64,000 nucleotides of DNA, from assembly GCA_009695095.1 (NCBI GenBank), contig SIBQ01000010.1, forward strand, positions 20,446-84,445, given 5' to 3'. Below, one piece after another: positions 52,689-60,622 of this stretch (the stretch's first letter is position 1; each line of letters starts with the position of its first letter). The translations under genes were made by a program, and so were the position numbers. The notes beneath the pieces are model-generated. The model searched no databases. It saw only the letters and a list, made by a program, of their open reading frames with translations, and was not told where the DNA came from. Origin of the DNA: Lacunisphaera sp. (lineage in GTDB: Bacteria; Verrucomicrobiota; Verrucomicrobiia; Opitutales; Opitutaceae).

Positions 52689-53513
52689 ATGAAGAAATAT
52701 AAAGGTATCCGCTACGGTTTTCGCCCCGCGTCCTACTGGGAAGACCTCGACCCCCTGTCAGCCATCCTCCGCAATGTAACCGGGGAGAACCGCCGCCAGA
52801 TGATTACCGACTACTGGAACGCAGGGAAGCTTGAGGAGCTTGACCCAGCACTGCTGAACGATGTGCCGGATGATGCTGCGCGTCAGAGCCTCGGCCGCAT
52901 CCATCCCAGTTTCATGGGCGGTGAGTATCTGCCGGGCTATTTACCCGGTGAAGTGGAAATCGCCCGGATCTGCCTGCGCTCCACCACCAGTGATGTCATT
53001 TCTCTTCGCGCCCGTCCTAATGAGACAGGCATCGCCTACCGCATTGCGGACGAATACGAGGGAGATTTCTCTCTCCCCATCACCCAATCCAAGCGGCCCC
53101 TGACACTCGCCGAGTTGGTCCGCCAATTTGAGCACGGCTGGTTGCACGAATTAGAATACGACGGAGGGCTGGCACTGGGCTACAACAACATGAACGCCGA
53201 GGGATGCGACTTTGAGGATCTGCGCAACTTCACGCGCATAACCTCGATCCTCTACCGCCAACTTGAGCGTCATTTTGAATGCGTGTATGACGATTGGGTG
53301 AAGGAGTCGTGCGCGCAGCGCGATCGTGAGAACGAAGCAGTGGAAGATAAAACGGAAGAGCTGCCGAAAGCTTCCTTTCCAAATTATTTGGCCCAGCTAG
53401 CGAAGAAACCCGCAGAGTCTGGACGTGCGGTGACGGGAAAGTCCCCCGCCCGAGATTTCCAGATCGTGTTCCCTGCGCTCGCAAAACCCGAAAAGCTCCC
53501 ACCCCAAAAATAA
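52689..53513 (+). CDS. Hypothetical protein in island
   Basis: 274 residues from ATG 52689 (MKKYKGIRYGFRPASYWEDL). Begins with a Pro/Tyr/Trp-rich segment, then GEVEIARICLRSTTSDVISL, ITQSKRPLTLAELVRQFEHG, and a charged C-terminal tail. No signal peptide, membrane helix or known catalytic motif. The longer upstream open frame lacks similar composition and is not used. Island location suggests mobile-element cargo; function unknown. Confidence 0.65.
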   Translation: MKKYKGIRYGFRPASYWEDLDPLSAILRNVTGENRRQMITDYWNAGKLEELDPALLNDVPDDAARQSLGRIHPSFMGGEYLPGYLPGEVEIARICLRSTTSDVISLRARPNETGIAYRIADEYEGDFSLPITQSKRPLTLAELVRQFEHGWLHELEYDGGLALGYNNMNAEGCDFEDLRNFTRITSILYRQLERHFECVYDDWVKESCAQRDRENEAVEDKTEELPKASFPNYLAQLAKKPAESGRAVTGKSPARDFQIVFPALAKPEKLPPQK

Positions 53514-53528
53514 CCCCGCTCTCCCTAA

Positions 53529-53549
53529 TAAGGTGGTCGCACCACCTTA
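53529..53549. terminator. Perfect 9-bp hairpin after the island gene
   Basis: TAAGGTGGT and ACCACCTTA around loop CGC, 16 bp after the stop at 53513, followed by an A/T-rich stretch and a further GGTGGGG. It may act as terminator or attenuator before the next gene. Confidence 0.5.
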
Positions 53550-53577
53550 ATTTAGGTGGGGCGATTATTCATCAGCC

Positions 53578-54042
53578 ATGAGCACATTAATTTTGCCGGT
53601 ATTCAAAGGCTTGCCCCATTGGTTCTGCATGACGGTCGAGGCGGAGCCAGTGCTTCATCTCCTGCGCGAGGATTTGTGCGTCACTCAGAATTTCTGGGAC
53701 CATAACGCGCCCTCATCGATTTCTGATCTAGTGAAACGCTTTGAGGAAGCTGAACATTTTTATTATCCGTTGGGTTTTTCAGTCCGCTCGATCGTGCTAG
53801 CCGCCTCGTTTGAGTGGGTCGCCACTTGGCCCTTTCGTCGCCAAGTTGGCCCCGGCAAGTTTGCGCGTATGGAAGACCTCGAAGGCGAGTACCCATGGGA
53901 CGTCGACGCGAACGACACAATCTTTCAGCTGCATATCGACAGAAAATATCGCCGCCTGCTCTCCGTGGGCGGGGCCAGTCCCGATGAGGCTGCTGATAAC
54001 TGGCTGCATGTCGCTAGCAGCCTAAGAAAATTATCCCAGTGA
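53578..54042 (+). CDS. Hypothetical protein in island
   Basis: 154 residues (MSTLILPVFKGLPHWFCMTV). Predicted soluble, with FEEAEHFYYPLGFSVRSIVL, ASFEWVATWPFRRQVG and DANDTIFQLHIDRKYRRLLS. No motif that I recognise. It follows the other island gene by 64 bp in the same orientation and could be its partner. Confidence 0.6.
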   Translation: MSTLILPVFKGLPHWFCMTVEAEPVLHLLREDLCVTQNFWDHNAPSSISDLVKRFEEAEHFYYPLGFSVRSIVLAASFEWVATWPFRRQVGPGKFARMEDLEGEYPWDVDANDTIFQLHIDRKYRRLLSVGGASPDEAADNWLHVASSLRKLSQ

Positions 54043-54290
54043 AATCTATCACGACTAAGCAACCCCTCACCAACAAACTTAAAAAAACTCTACCATGGAC
54101 GCACAGCAGCAACACGATCACAGCCGAGCCAAGAAACTTAATTTAGCTGGGAGCAGACAGAGACTGGAAGCATTGCTTAAAGCCAAGTGCGCCGCGGTGA
54201 GCCCATAGACGCAAGTGTGCGGCGAATGCCCGAAAAAGCAACCAAATTGCAAGACTCTGGCAGGACTCTGACGACCCTACTATGAGAAAG

Positions 54291-54317
54291 TGGCGGAGAG
54301 AGAGGGATTCGAACCCC
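54291..54317 (-). other. 3' end of tRNA-Ser (attachment-site-like fragment), copy 2
   Basis: Minus strand: GGGGTTCGAATCCC then TCTCTCTCCGCCA. It differs from copy 1 by a few bases in the acceptor stem. Again no anticodon half is attached. Confidence 0.72.
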
Positions 54318-54661
54318 TTTCCGTCGGTGGGCTAAGTCGCGAACAAACGCGGACTTAGTTGATGGTTATTATTTTAGACAAGAAGATAATGGCATAGAAA
54401 TACGCCAAAGTGAAGCCAAAAACACGATTTTGGCAACCTTCTGGCAACCTGATTTCTGCGCCGCGATCTTCATTTCAATACGAAATCCCTAACCGAGACG
54501 GCCTTGGCTTTCAACTCGAAATCTCTGCCTGGCACGTGGGAGGGTTTGGAGCGTCCCGTTCTGCAGAGCGACGGGCCGTTTCTATGCCGGTTGCCGCTGG
54601 CCCGCCGAGGCACCGGCATAGGACCAGACCATCAGTGCCCTGCCGGGTCCTTGTTGCATTT

Positions 54662-54689
54662 CCTCGGAACTTATTATTATACCCCGAGG
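54662..54689. promoter_or_regulatory. Operator-like inverted repeat over a -10 element
   Basis: CCTCGG (54662-54667) and CCGAGG (54684-54689) flank TTATTATTAT, and a TTGTTG -35-like element lies at 54651-54656. The arrangement suggests autorepression of the AbiEi-like gene that starts at 54699. Confidence 0.55.
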
Positions 54690-54698
54690 TTTAGCAAC

Positions 54699-55298
54699 AT
54701 GCCCACCAAACTCCAGTCCCTCGAAAAACTCGCCCACGCCCAGGGCGCGCTGCGCCCCGTCGACCTGCGGCGCCGCCACCTTCCCAGCAGTTATCTCAGC
54801 CGGCTCGTGCGGGCCGGCCGGCTGGTGCGGCACAGCCGCGGGATTTATGCGCCTGCGGAACAGGAGATCGGCGAACATCACGATTGGGAAATCGCCTGCC
54901 TGCGGGTGCGCAAGGGCGTGCTGTGCCTGCTGACGGCGCTCGCCTACCACGGGATCGGGACCCAATGTCCCCATCAGGTCTGGATGGCAATCGACGGCAA
55001 GGCCTGGCGACCCCGCTTCGATCATCCTCCGATGCGCTTCGCGCGCTTTTCCCCGCCGGCGCTGCGGCACGGCGCCACCACCGTGCGGACCGCGACCGGC
55101 ACGCTCCGCGTTTTCAGCCCGGCCAAGACGGTGGCGGACTGTTTCAAATACCGGAGAAAATACGGCCTCGACGTCGCGATCGAGGCGCTGGTCGAAGGCT
55201 GGCGGGCCAGGAAATTCACGATGGCGGAGCTCGGCGCCGCGGCGCGGGTCTGCCGCGTCAGCCGGGTGATGCGACCCTATCTGGAAATGCTGCCCTGA
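54699..55298 (+). CDS. AbiEi-type antitoxin (type IV toxin-antitoxin)
   Basis: 199 residues from ATG 54699. An N-terminal winged-helix region (LEKLAHAQGALRPVDLRRRH, YLSRLVRAGRLVRHSRGIYA) is followed by the AbiEi domain (VLCLLTALAYHGIG, VFSPAKTVADCFKYRRKYGL, VAIEALVEGW). Antitoxins of this family repress their own promoter through inverted repeats; one is present upstream. The usual AbiEii nucleotidyltransferase toxin is missing downstream, where a minus-strand gene begins, so this is an orphan antitoxin or lone regulator. Confidence 0.82.
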   Translation: MPTKLQSLEKLAHAQGALRPVDLRRRHLPSSYLSRLVRAGRLVRHSRGIYAPAEQEIGEHHDWEIACLRVRKGVLCLLTALAYHGIGTQCPHQVWMAIDGKAWRPRFDHPPMRFARFSPPALRHGATTVRTATGTLRVFSPAKTVADCFKYRRKYGLDVAIEALVEGWRARKFTMAELGAAARVCRVSRVMRPYLEMLP

Positions 55299-55390
55299 CG
55301 CCCCGGAGGCGCGGTCAAGGAGGAATGCCGACGGCGTCTTCCTCCCCGCTCGGCGCAGGACTTGACCGGTCCGCCCAAGGCCGGGACTGT

Positions 55391-55651
55391 TCAGGCAGGT
55401 TGCAACACCACCGCGTCGTGGTCCGGGAAACGGACGAACAACTCAACCAGGGCGGCGTGCATTTCGGTCGTCTTGAACTCCGGCTCGGCCTCATCGACCC
55501 AAGTCTTCATCAGGTAGATGTTGTCACCTTCCACCTGGTAGGCCATCCGGCCGGCGACCTGCTCCTCAAAGCTCGCGGGCAGGGTCGCATACAGGGTCGG
55601 GATCACGCGGGCGTCGGCGAGGGAGTGGTTCATGGCGAAAGCGGGGTTCAA
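55391..55651 (-). CDS. Small hypothetical protein coupled to VapC
   Basis: 86 residues, ATG overlapping the VapC stop (ATGA at 55651-55648). Contains YATLPASFEEQVAGRMAYQV, EGDNIYLMKTWVDEAEPEF and HAALVELFVRFPDH. No family recognised. Overlap with the toxin gene suggests it is part of the same transcript. A second Met at codon 7 is an alternative start. Confidence 0.55.
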   Translation of the reverse strand: MNPAFAMNHSLADARVIPTLYATLPASFEEQVAGRMAYQVEGDNIYLMKTWVDEAEPEFKTTEMHAALVELFVRFPDHDAVVLQPA

Positions 55652-56067
55652 GAGGTAAAAAGTGCGACGCCCGCCGCCTTCGCGGCCCGGGCGAGGTCGC
55701 GGTCGGTGGTCGCGAGCGTCGCCCCGCGCCGCATCGCAAGTTCCAGATAGGCGGCGTCATAGATCGTGAGGCCGTATTGGCGCGCCAGCGCGGCCGTGTC
55801 GCTGCCGGCCCGTTGCGCCGTCTCGTCGTCGGCGACCACCGGCAGCGCCGCCACCAAGTTGAGCGCCTCGGTGATGTCGGCCTGCGACGCGCGCTTGCGG
55901 CGTTCCGCCATGATGAGCCCGTTGGCGACTTCGACGCACCAGTGGGCCGGGACGAAGGTGGCCATGCCACCCTCAAGCGCGGCGAGGGCCTTGAGCGCGG
56001 ACGGCGCCTGTTCGTCCTGCAGCACAAAGCCGAGGGTCGTGGAGCCGTCGATGACGAGGGCCTTCAT
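55648..56067 (-). CDS. vapC: PIN-domain ribonuclease toxin (VapC family)
   Basis: 139 residues. The PIN acidic residues are Asp7 (VIDGSTT), Glu46 (WCVEVANG), Asp104 (IYDAAYLELA) and Asp122 (TTDRDL). These coordinate Mg2+ for endoribonuclease activity on tRNA or rRNA. It follows the antitoxin gene with a 3-bp gap. Confidence 0.9.
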   Translation of the reverse strand: MKALVIDGSTTLGFVLQDEQAPSALKALAALEGGMATFVPAHWCVEVANGLIMAERRKRASQADITEALNLVAALPVVADDETAQRAGSDTAALARQYGLTIYDAAYLELAMRRGATLATTDRDLARAAKAAGVALFTS

Positions 56068-56070
56068 CGG

Positions 56071-56331
56071 TCAAAGGCGGCGGCCGGCGTTGATGAGGTC
56101 GCGCGCGGACTCGCCGGCGCCGAGCGAAAGCCGGGAGCGGAGGGCGCGCAGGCGCGCGAAGACGCCCCGGTCCACGCTCGGCTGGCCGGCGGGCACGAGC
56201 CGCGCAATGCTGCGCGAATGCCGGGTGATGGTGATTTCCCGGCCGCGCTCGACCAGATCGAGCAATTCGGGCAGCTTGGTCTTGGCCTCGTAGGCCCCGA
56301 CGGTTTTCTGCGGTTTGGCGGTGGTGAGCAT
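56071..56331 (-). CDS. Phd/YefM-family antitoxin
   Basis: 86 residues. The N-terminal DNA-binding domain with VGAYEAKTKLPELLDLVERG and ITITRHSRSIARLVPAG is typical of Phd/YefM antitoxins; the C-terminal helix (ARDLINAGRRL) would bind VapC. It begins the minus-strand operon antitoxin-vapC-small gene, behind tandem AGACTGGTCT sites. Confidence 0.88.
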   Translation of the reverse strand: MLTTAKPQKTVGAYEAKTKLPELLDLVERGREITITRHSRSIARLVPAGQPSVDRGVFARLRALRSRLSLGAGESARDLINAGRRL

Positions 56332-56340
56332 GGTGATTTT

Positions 56341-56362
56341 AGACTGGTCTAAAGACTGGTCT
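56341..56362. promoter_or_regulatory. Tandem operator upstream of the toxin-antitoxin operon
   Basis: Two identical AGACTGGTCT units (56341-56350 and 56353-56362), each with AGAC/GTCT half-sites, start 10 bp upstream of the antitoxin ATG. Their position and symmetry suggest the binding sites for autorepression. Confidence 0.6.
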
Positions 56363-56411
56363 GATTGGGCGCGGAGTCAAGCGCCGAGATTCGGCTTGGC
56401 GGCCGGACTAA

Positions 56412-56456
56412 CTGATTGATTTGTCAGGTATTTTGGCCCCATCAGGGCTAAAACTC
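56412..56456. repeat. TTTTGGCCC palindrome repeat, copy 1
   Basis: TGATTGATTTGTCAGGTA followed by TTTTGGCCCCATCAGGGCTA and AAAC. Related to copy 2 at 56509-56550. Its right end enters the 3' end of the aldolase gene. Confidence 0.65.
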
Positions 56457-57350
56457 ACTAGCAACCAATCGCCCTGGTCCTGCGTGTGATTGACTTTTAC
56501 CATTAACATGATTGGTTTGTGATGTGTTTTGGCCCTTCCAGGGCCAAAACGGTATGGAAACCAACCTAAGAACCCTCGGGCCAAACGTGATCGCCTTCGG
56601 ATTAGGGTGCTGGATGATGTTTCGCCCGTAGACAATGCCGGCCACGCCCTGCCCGAGCAGCGCTTTCGTCCGCTTGAGAATCTCCTCTTCGGGCGCCTTG
56701 CTCCCGCCTCGAACCAAGACTGGGATGTCGCCGGCCGTCTCGATCACCCGGTGATAGATGGGAACGTCCTCAGTTGGATCCGCCTTGATCACGTCAGCCC
56801 CCAGCTCGACGGCCTGCCGGACGAGCGGGATGATCTTGCCGGGATCGCCATCCACCATGTAACCGCCGGCGATCGAGTTTGGCTGGAACACCAGCGGTTC
56901 GATCATTAACGGCATGCCATAGCGATCAGACTCCGGTTTCAGCCGAAGGATATTCTCAATGCACTGCGCTGTCAACTCCGGTTCGTTCGGGATCTGAAAC
57001 AGGTTCACCACCACACAGGCGGCATCGAGGCGCACCGCCTGGAGCACTGCATCCTCGATCATCCGCGAGAAAAGGAATCGCGGCAGCTGCCGGCCATAGA
57101 CATTGGCCACGTCCGTCCGCAGTACCAGGGCCGGCTTGCGCTTCACCTTCCGGCTCTGCAGATGATGCGCCTGGCCCGCAGTCAATTGAATCGCATCCGG
57201 CGCGGCCTCCACCAATGCCTCCACCACCCTAGGCAGGCTTTCGATTCCCGCCAGAAAAGGGGCCTCGTTGAAAAAGCCGTGATCGATCGCCACGTCGAAG
57301 CAGCGACCGGTCTCGGGGTTAAAAAGACGATTGAGACGTGCAGCCTTCAT
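56448..57350 (-). CDS. DhnA/LacD-type class I aldolase with repeat-derived C-terminus
   Basis: 300 residues. TIM-barrel aldolase of the DeoC/FbaB/LacD group: VAIDHGFFN near 20, ADVIKADPTEDVPIYHRVIE with Schiff-base Lys189, VLVRGGSKAPEEEILKR and GVAGIVYGRNIIQHPNP. It would cleave a phosphorylated sugar in the cytoplasm. After about residue 251 the usual final helix is missing; the last roughly 50 residues are encoded by sequence containing the TTTTGGCCC palindromes. The missing helix may destabilise the protein. Confidence 0.82.
   Translation of the reverse strand: MKAARLNRLFNPETGRCFDVAIDHGFFNEAPFLAGIESLPRVVEALVEAAPDAIQLTAGQAHHLQSRKVKRKPALVLRTDVANVYGRQLPRFLFSRMIEDAVLQAVRLDAACVVVNLFQIPNEPELTAQCIENILRLKPESDRYGMPLMIEPLVFQPNSIAGGYMVDGDPGKIIPLVRQAVELGADVIKADPTEDVPIYHRVIETAGDIPVLVRGGSKAPEEEILKRTKALLGQGVAGIVYGRNIIQHPNPKAITFGPRVLRLVSIPFWPWKGQNTSQTNHVNGKSQSHAGPGRLVASEF
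56509..56550. repeat. TTTTGGCCC palindrome repeat, copy 2, inside the aldolase gene
   Basis: TGATTGGTTTGTGATGTG followed by a perfect hairpin TTTTGGCCCT/AGGGCCAAAA (loop TCC). It codes for part of the atypical C-terminus of the DhnA-type aldolase. Confidence 0.7.
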
Positions 57351-57740
57351 AAAAATTCCAAGTCCCCCACCCGGCGATATGCCGTCAGCGCCGGCGGACG
57401 ACCGGCATCACCCCGCTTGCCGTTCCCGCTGGCGGCTTCCCGGATCCGGAGAATCCGCCGCCGGGGCGCAGCCGGCGAGGCCGCCCGGACGACGTCCAGA
57501 ATTACTGAAGCACGCATGGCACTGAATGAATGGTTGAGGCTTTAGGGAACTCGCGTCGTTAGCACCGACCCGAATCGATGACTTCTGGATGCACGATGGC
57601 ATGCGATGCTGTCAAATGCCGAGGCCGGAACGACGCTTGTCGCAACAAGAGACAAGCATGCCCATCCCGCACCCACGGCACTTATTTGGGGCCACACCGA
57701 AAGCCGTGCCTGCACCATACCGCACCCCAAGGGTTTTGCG
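57351..57740. other. Intergenic region between divergent genes
   Basis: 390 bp between the aldolase and isomerase-like genes. It should hold promoters for both, but no convincing -35/-10 pair, operator or small gene stands out; GC-rich imperfect stems occur near 57450-57480. Confidence 0.4.
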
Positions 57741-58262
57741 ATGCTCCACACAAGCCGAGCCCCTTCGGAACTGCCTTTTGGTGTCAGCCAATACACGACC
57801 GGCAGCCAGCCGCTCGCGCAGGACCTCACTCTCTTGCGCCGCCTAGGCATTAACCGTATCGAGGTATGCGAGTGCAAGCTACCGACCAAGCGACTCCGGC
57901 ACGCCCTCGCCGCCATCAAAGACCGCGGCTTTGAAGTGGCCAGCGTTCAGCCTCGCATCCACTCGCTCTATCCCAACTCCCTGCGCCGATATCCGGAGGG
58001 GCCGAATGAGCGCATGGCGCAGCTGAGAAACAGCATTGTCACGTTTGCGCGTTTCTTTCCCGGCACCACCCTGGTCCTGAACACTGGACTCGCCCCCAGA
58101 GGCGACCTCGCATCAGCGTGGCGCGAGCGCGAACACCTCGTCTCCCGCGATCTCGTGACGACCAACCGGAGTCTGGTCAGTCACCTGCTGCAGGAAAGCG
58201 AAGGCCTTTTCAAATCGAGGCGAAATCGCGTTGTATTGGCGCCATTGGCGGAGGGTATCTAG
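57741..58262 (+). pseudogene. Sugar phosphate isomerase/epimerase (TIM barrel), C-terminally truncated
   Basis: 173 residues from ATG 57741: FGVSQYTTGSQPLAQDLTLL, LGINRIEVCECKLPTKRLRH, FEVASVQPRIHSLYPNS and TLVLNTGLAPRGDLASAWRE match the first half of a xylose-isomerase-like barrel. After about residue 140 the sequence loses family character and stops at 58262, so the metal-binding glutamates of the second half are absent. A cut-off gene within the sugar catabolic cluster. Confidence 0.6.
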
Positions 58263-58412
58263 GATCATGGTAAATTCTGGTCTGGGATTTTGGAGCGATT
58301 CGATCACGGGAGGCGCGTTGGCGCCACTGTTTCTTGCAGAGTCTCCAAGGGGATGACGATGGGCCGAAAATTTCCTACAGTGGGCAGCTTGTATTGCGAA
58401 CGAACCGTTGCG

Positions 58413-59510
58413 CTATTGAATCCGAAGTTTGACGTAACGGATGCCATGGCCGGAGGGCTGCCGCGCCCACAGGGTGATCAAGATGGTTCTATCGGCGAGC
58501 GGAGTCACCGATGGCTCCCCGAAGGCAAAACTCGTCCAATCCTTGAAATCCGCCGTGGCGCTGCCACGAGACGCAATTTCGGCGGCCCAGACGCGTTGAT
58601 TGATCGCAACGCCGAAACTGGTTTCGGATGGACTGGCAAGTGCCAGCCACACGCCGATATCACCATGTTTGCGCTGGTTGTAGACGAATAAGGCCCTTCC
58701 ATCCGGCAATGGGGCCAGCGCCGTGGACTGGCCGAGAATGCCGGTCGATAGCGTGGGGCTCCAAGTCGCCCCGGCATCGGACGAAATCGCATATTTGTTG
58801 GTCTGAGGGTTATCTCCTTGGATATGCCAGCCTGTGCCCAAGAGCCTTCCGTCGGACAACTCGATCACCCATGATTCCGCTCCTTGGGCATCTGCTTCGG
58901 CGAAACTCAGCATGGCGCTGTGCGACCAGGTCTTGCCCTGATCCCGGCTGGCCAGGCCGATCACCTGATTATGCGCCACCGCAAGGTTGGGATCAAAGGT
59001 GTTGTAGGGGGCATAGCAGCAGACCATATCTCCGCGCCGGGTGATGCACATCGCGCCCGGGGCTTCAGCGCTGCCCGGGATCGGCATTGGAATGACAGAG
59101 AATGGCGCCCACGTCACCCCATGGTCGCTTGATCGGGTCCACACCAGTTCGTTTTGCTTCAACCCGTTGGTGGCTTCGGACCAAGCTTGCTCGCCCGGAT
59201 GGTCGATGGGGGTGCGTGTTCCATAAAAAAAGAGGTCGCCGGTGGGTGAGGCGCTAATTGAGCCGAAAATGGAATAGCGGACCTGTATTTCCGGCCAAAG
59301 CAATCTTGCCTCCGACCAGGAAAGGCCGCCGTCCTTCGATCGGGAGACCATCGGTTTGAAATCATTGCCACCCATCGCCGTCTGCGCTTCGAACGTACAA
59401 ATTAGGTCGCCGTTCCTGGCTTCAACGCAGCGTGATCCGGCCGCTACGCTGTTCGGCGTGCCGGGAGTTTGTTGCGAGACGAATCCCTCAGTAATTATTT
59501 GGTATTTCAT
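58413..59510 (-). CDS. BNR/sialidase-family exo-glycosidase-like protein
   Basis: 365 residues with four Asp-boxes (SKDGGLSW, SDHGVTW, SRDQGKTW, SSDAGATW) and a six-bladed propeller pattern (AAGSRCVEARNGDLICTFEA, APGAMCITRRGDMVCCYAPY, SWVIELSDGRLLGTGWHIQG). No signal peptide is seen, so it would act inside the cell. Such sialidase-like proteins often sit with NAL-type lyases and MFS carriers in Verrucomicrobiota. It is last in the minus-strand run amidohydrolase, MFS, lyase, BNR. Real sialidase activity is not certain: the arginine triad was not verified. Confidence 0.8.
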   Translation of the reverse strand: MKYQIITEGFVSQQTPGTPNSVAAGSRCVEARNGDLICTFEAQTAMGGNDFKPMVSRSKDGGLSWSEARLLWPEIQVRYSIFGSISASPTGDLFFYGTRTPIDHPGEQAWSEATNGLKQNELVWTRSSDHGVTWAPFSVIPMPIPGSAEAPGAMCITRRGDMVCCYAPYNTFDPNLAVAHNQVIGLASRDQGKTWSHSAMLSFAEADAQGAESWVIELSDGRLLGTGWHIQGDNPQTNKYAISSDAGATWSPTLSTGILGQSTALAPLPDGRALFVYNQRKHGDIGVWLALASPSETSFGVAINQRVWAAEIASRGSATADFKDWTSFAFGEPSVTPLADRTILITLWARQPSGHGIRYVKLRIQ

Positions 59511-59595
59511 GTGTGTTGGTGCTGACGCGCTAAATTGTTTTATTTGGCCCCAAGCCTGTCTTTGGAGAATAGCTTGTGAGATTGATGAGCGGTCA

Positions 59596-60552
59596 TTACT
59601 TGGGGGCCAGCTGACAGGGCATCAGTTCCGGCGTGTTTTTCCGACACCACGCCAGGACCCGCTTCACGTGCTTCATCGTACCGCTGCGGTAGGGCGACTG
59701 ACAGCGGACGCCTACATTGCCGCCGCCCGCAACCCGCTGGATGCGATCTACGGCTGAATCCCAAAGGCCCTCTTCTTTCACAAGCGGGATCAGCGCCTCG
59801 TGCAGAAAACGGTTCAAGGAGGCTGCGAGGGGCTTGGCCTCGCGCAGCCGGCCGGCCGCACAGAGTTCATATAGCTCGACGACCTTGGGGGCGTTGAAAC
59901 CGGTAATCGAACAATACCCGCCGCGTCCGCCCGCAGGAATTCTTTCATAGAAGTCCTCGCCCCCGAAGATCGCAATATCCGGGGCGTGTTTGAGCAGCGC
60001 CTTCACTTTTTTGACGTCGGAACCCGTGTCCTTGATCCCGATAAAGGTCGGCACCTCGGCGGCGATTTCGCCGAACAACTGCGGCTCAATTTTACGCTTC
60101 GAACGGCTCGTCAGGTACAAGATGATCGGTGTCTTGCCCGCCTCGTCGGCAATTTCGCGAACAAAGCGCTTCACCTCGTCGTCCTTGAGCTCGAGCCAGA
60201 GTGGCAGCGCAATCTGGATGGCATCGGCGCCGGCTTTCAGGGCGACGCGAATGCGCTGTCGGGCCGTGCGCGTGCTCAACGCAGTCGCGCCAATCTGCAC
60301 CGGCAGTCCGACATCATGCGCCTGTTCGCAGGCGATTTGGGTGACCCGTTCAAAGGTCTTATCGTCCTGGGCGTAGAATTCCCCGGTGGTGCCCCCGGTG
60401 TAGACTCCGTGCACGCCGGTTCTGGCGTATGAACGAACCTCCGTGATGAAGCGGCGGGAATCGAGTTCGTCGCGATCGGTCCAGGGAATGATCAGCGCAC
60501 TCCAAACACCGCGAAGATTTTTGCGGGTAAGTTGCTTAATTTTTGCGGGCAT
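59596..60552 (-). CDS. DHDPS/N-acetylneuraminate lyase family aldolase
   Basis: 318 residues. GGTTGEF (53-59), Tyr146 (IILYLTS) and Schiff-base Lys174 (FIGIKDTGSD) define a class I aldolase of the DapA/NanA superfamily. It would cleave or form a 2-oxo acid to pyruvate plus aldehyde, e.g. from sialic or other sugar acids. Sugar-acid lyase function is inferred from the MFS and BNR neighbours rather than from specificity residues. It is 70 bp downstream of the MFS gene. Confidence 0.87.
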   Translation of the reverse strand: MPAKIKQLTRKNLRGVWSALIIPWTDRDELDSRRFITEVRSYARTGVHGVYTGGTTGEFYAQDDKTFERVTQIACEQAHDVGLPVQIGATALSTRTARQRIRVALKAGADAIQIALPLWLELKDDEVKRFVREIADEAGKTPIILYLTSRSKRKIEPQLFGEIAAEVPTFIGIKDTGSDVKKVKALLKHAPDIAIFGGEDFYERIPAGGRGGYCSITGFNAPKVVELYELCAAGRLREAKPLAASLNRFLHEALIPLVKEEGLWDSAVDRIQRVAGGGNVGVRCQSPYRSGTMKHVKRVLAWCRKNTPELMPCQLAPK

Positions 60553-60622
60553 AAGATTTTGGGGTTAAGTGTGTCATCAAAAACGGTGGAAGGCGCTCCG
60601 GCGGAACCCGGCCTGCCGGGTT

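Larger units (their letters stand above)
54043..54698. other. Right part of the integration scar region
   Basis: 655 bp without a supported gene. Contains the second direct repeat (54247-54268), the second tRNA-Ser 3' fragment (54291-54317), a bulged hairpin (CTAAGTCGCG with CGCGGACTTAG, about 54335-54360), and a short frame at 54410 whose start (RFWQPSGNL) resembles the coding of the direct repeat (WQDSGRT-like). This could be successive ends of lost integrase genes. Confidence 0.55.

Noticed and set aside
51964..54317. Complete tRNA genes at the GGTTCGAATCC sequences
   Set aside because: Only the T-arm and 3' acceptor strand are present; no anticodon arm, D-arm or matching 5' acceptor strand nearby.
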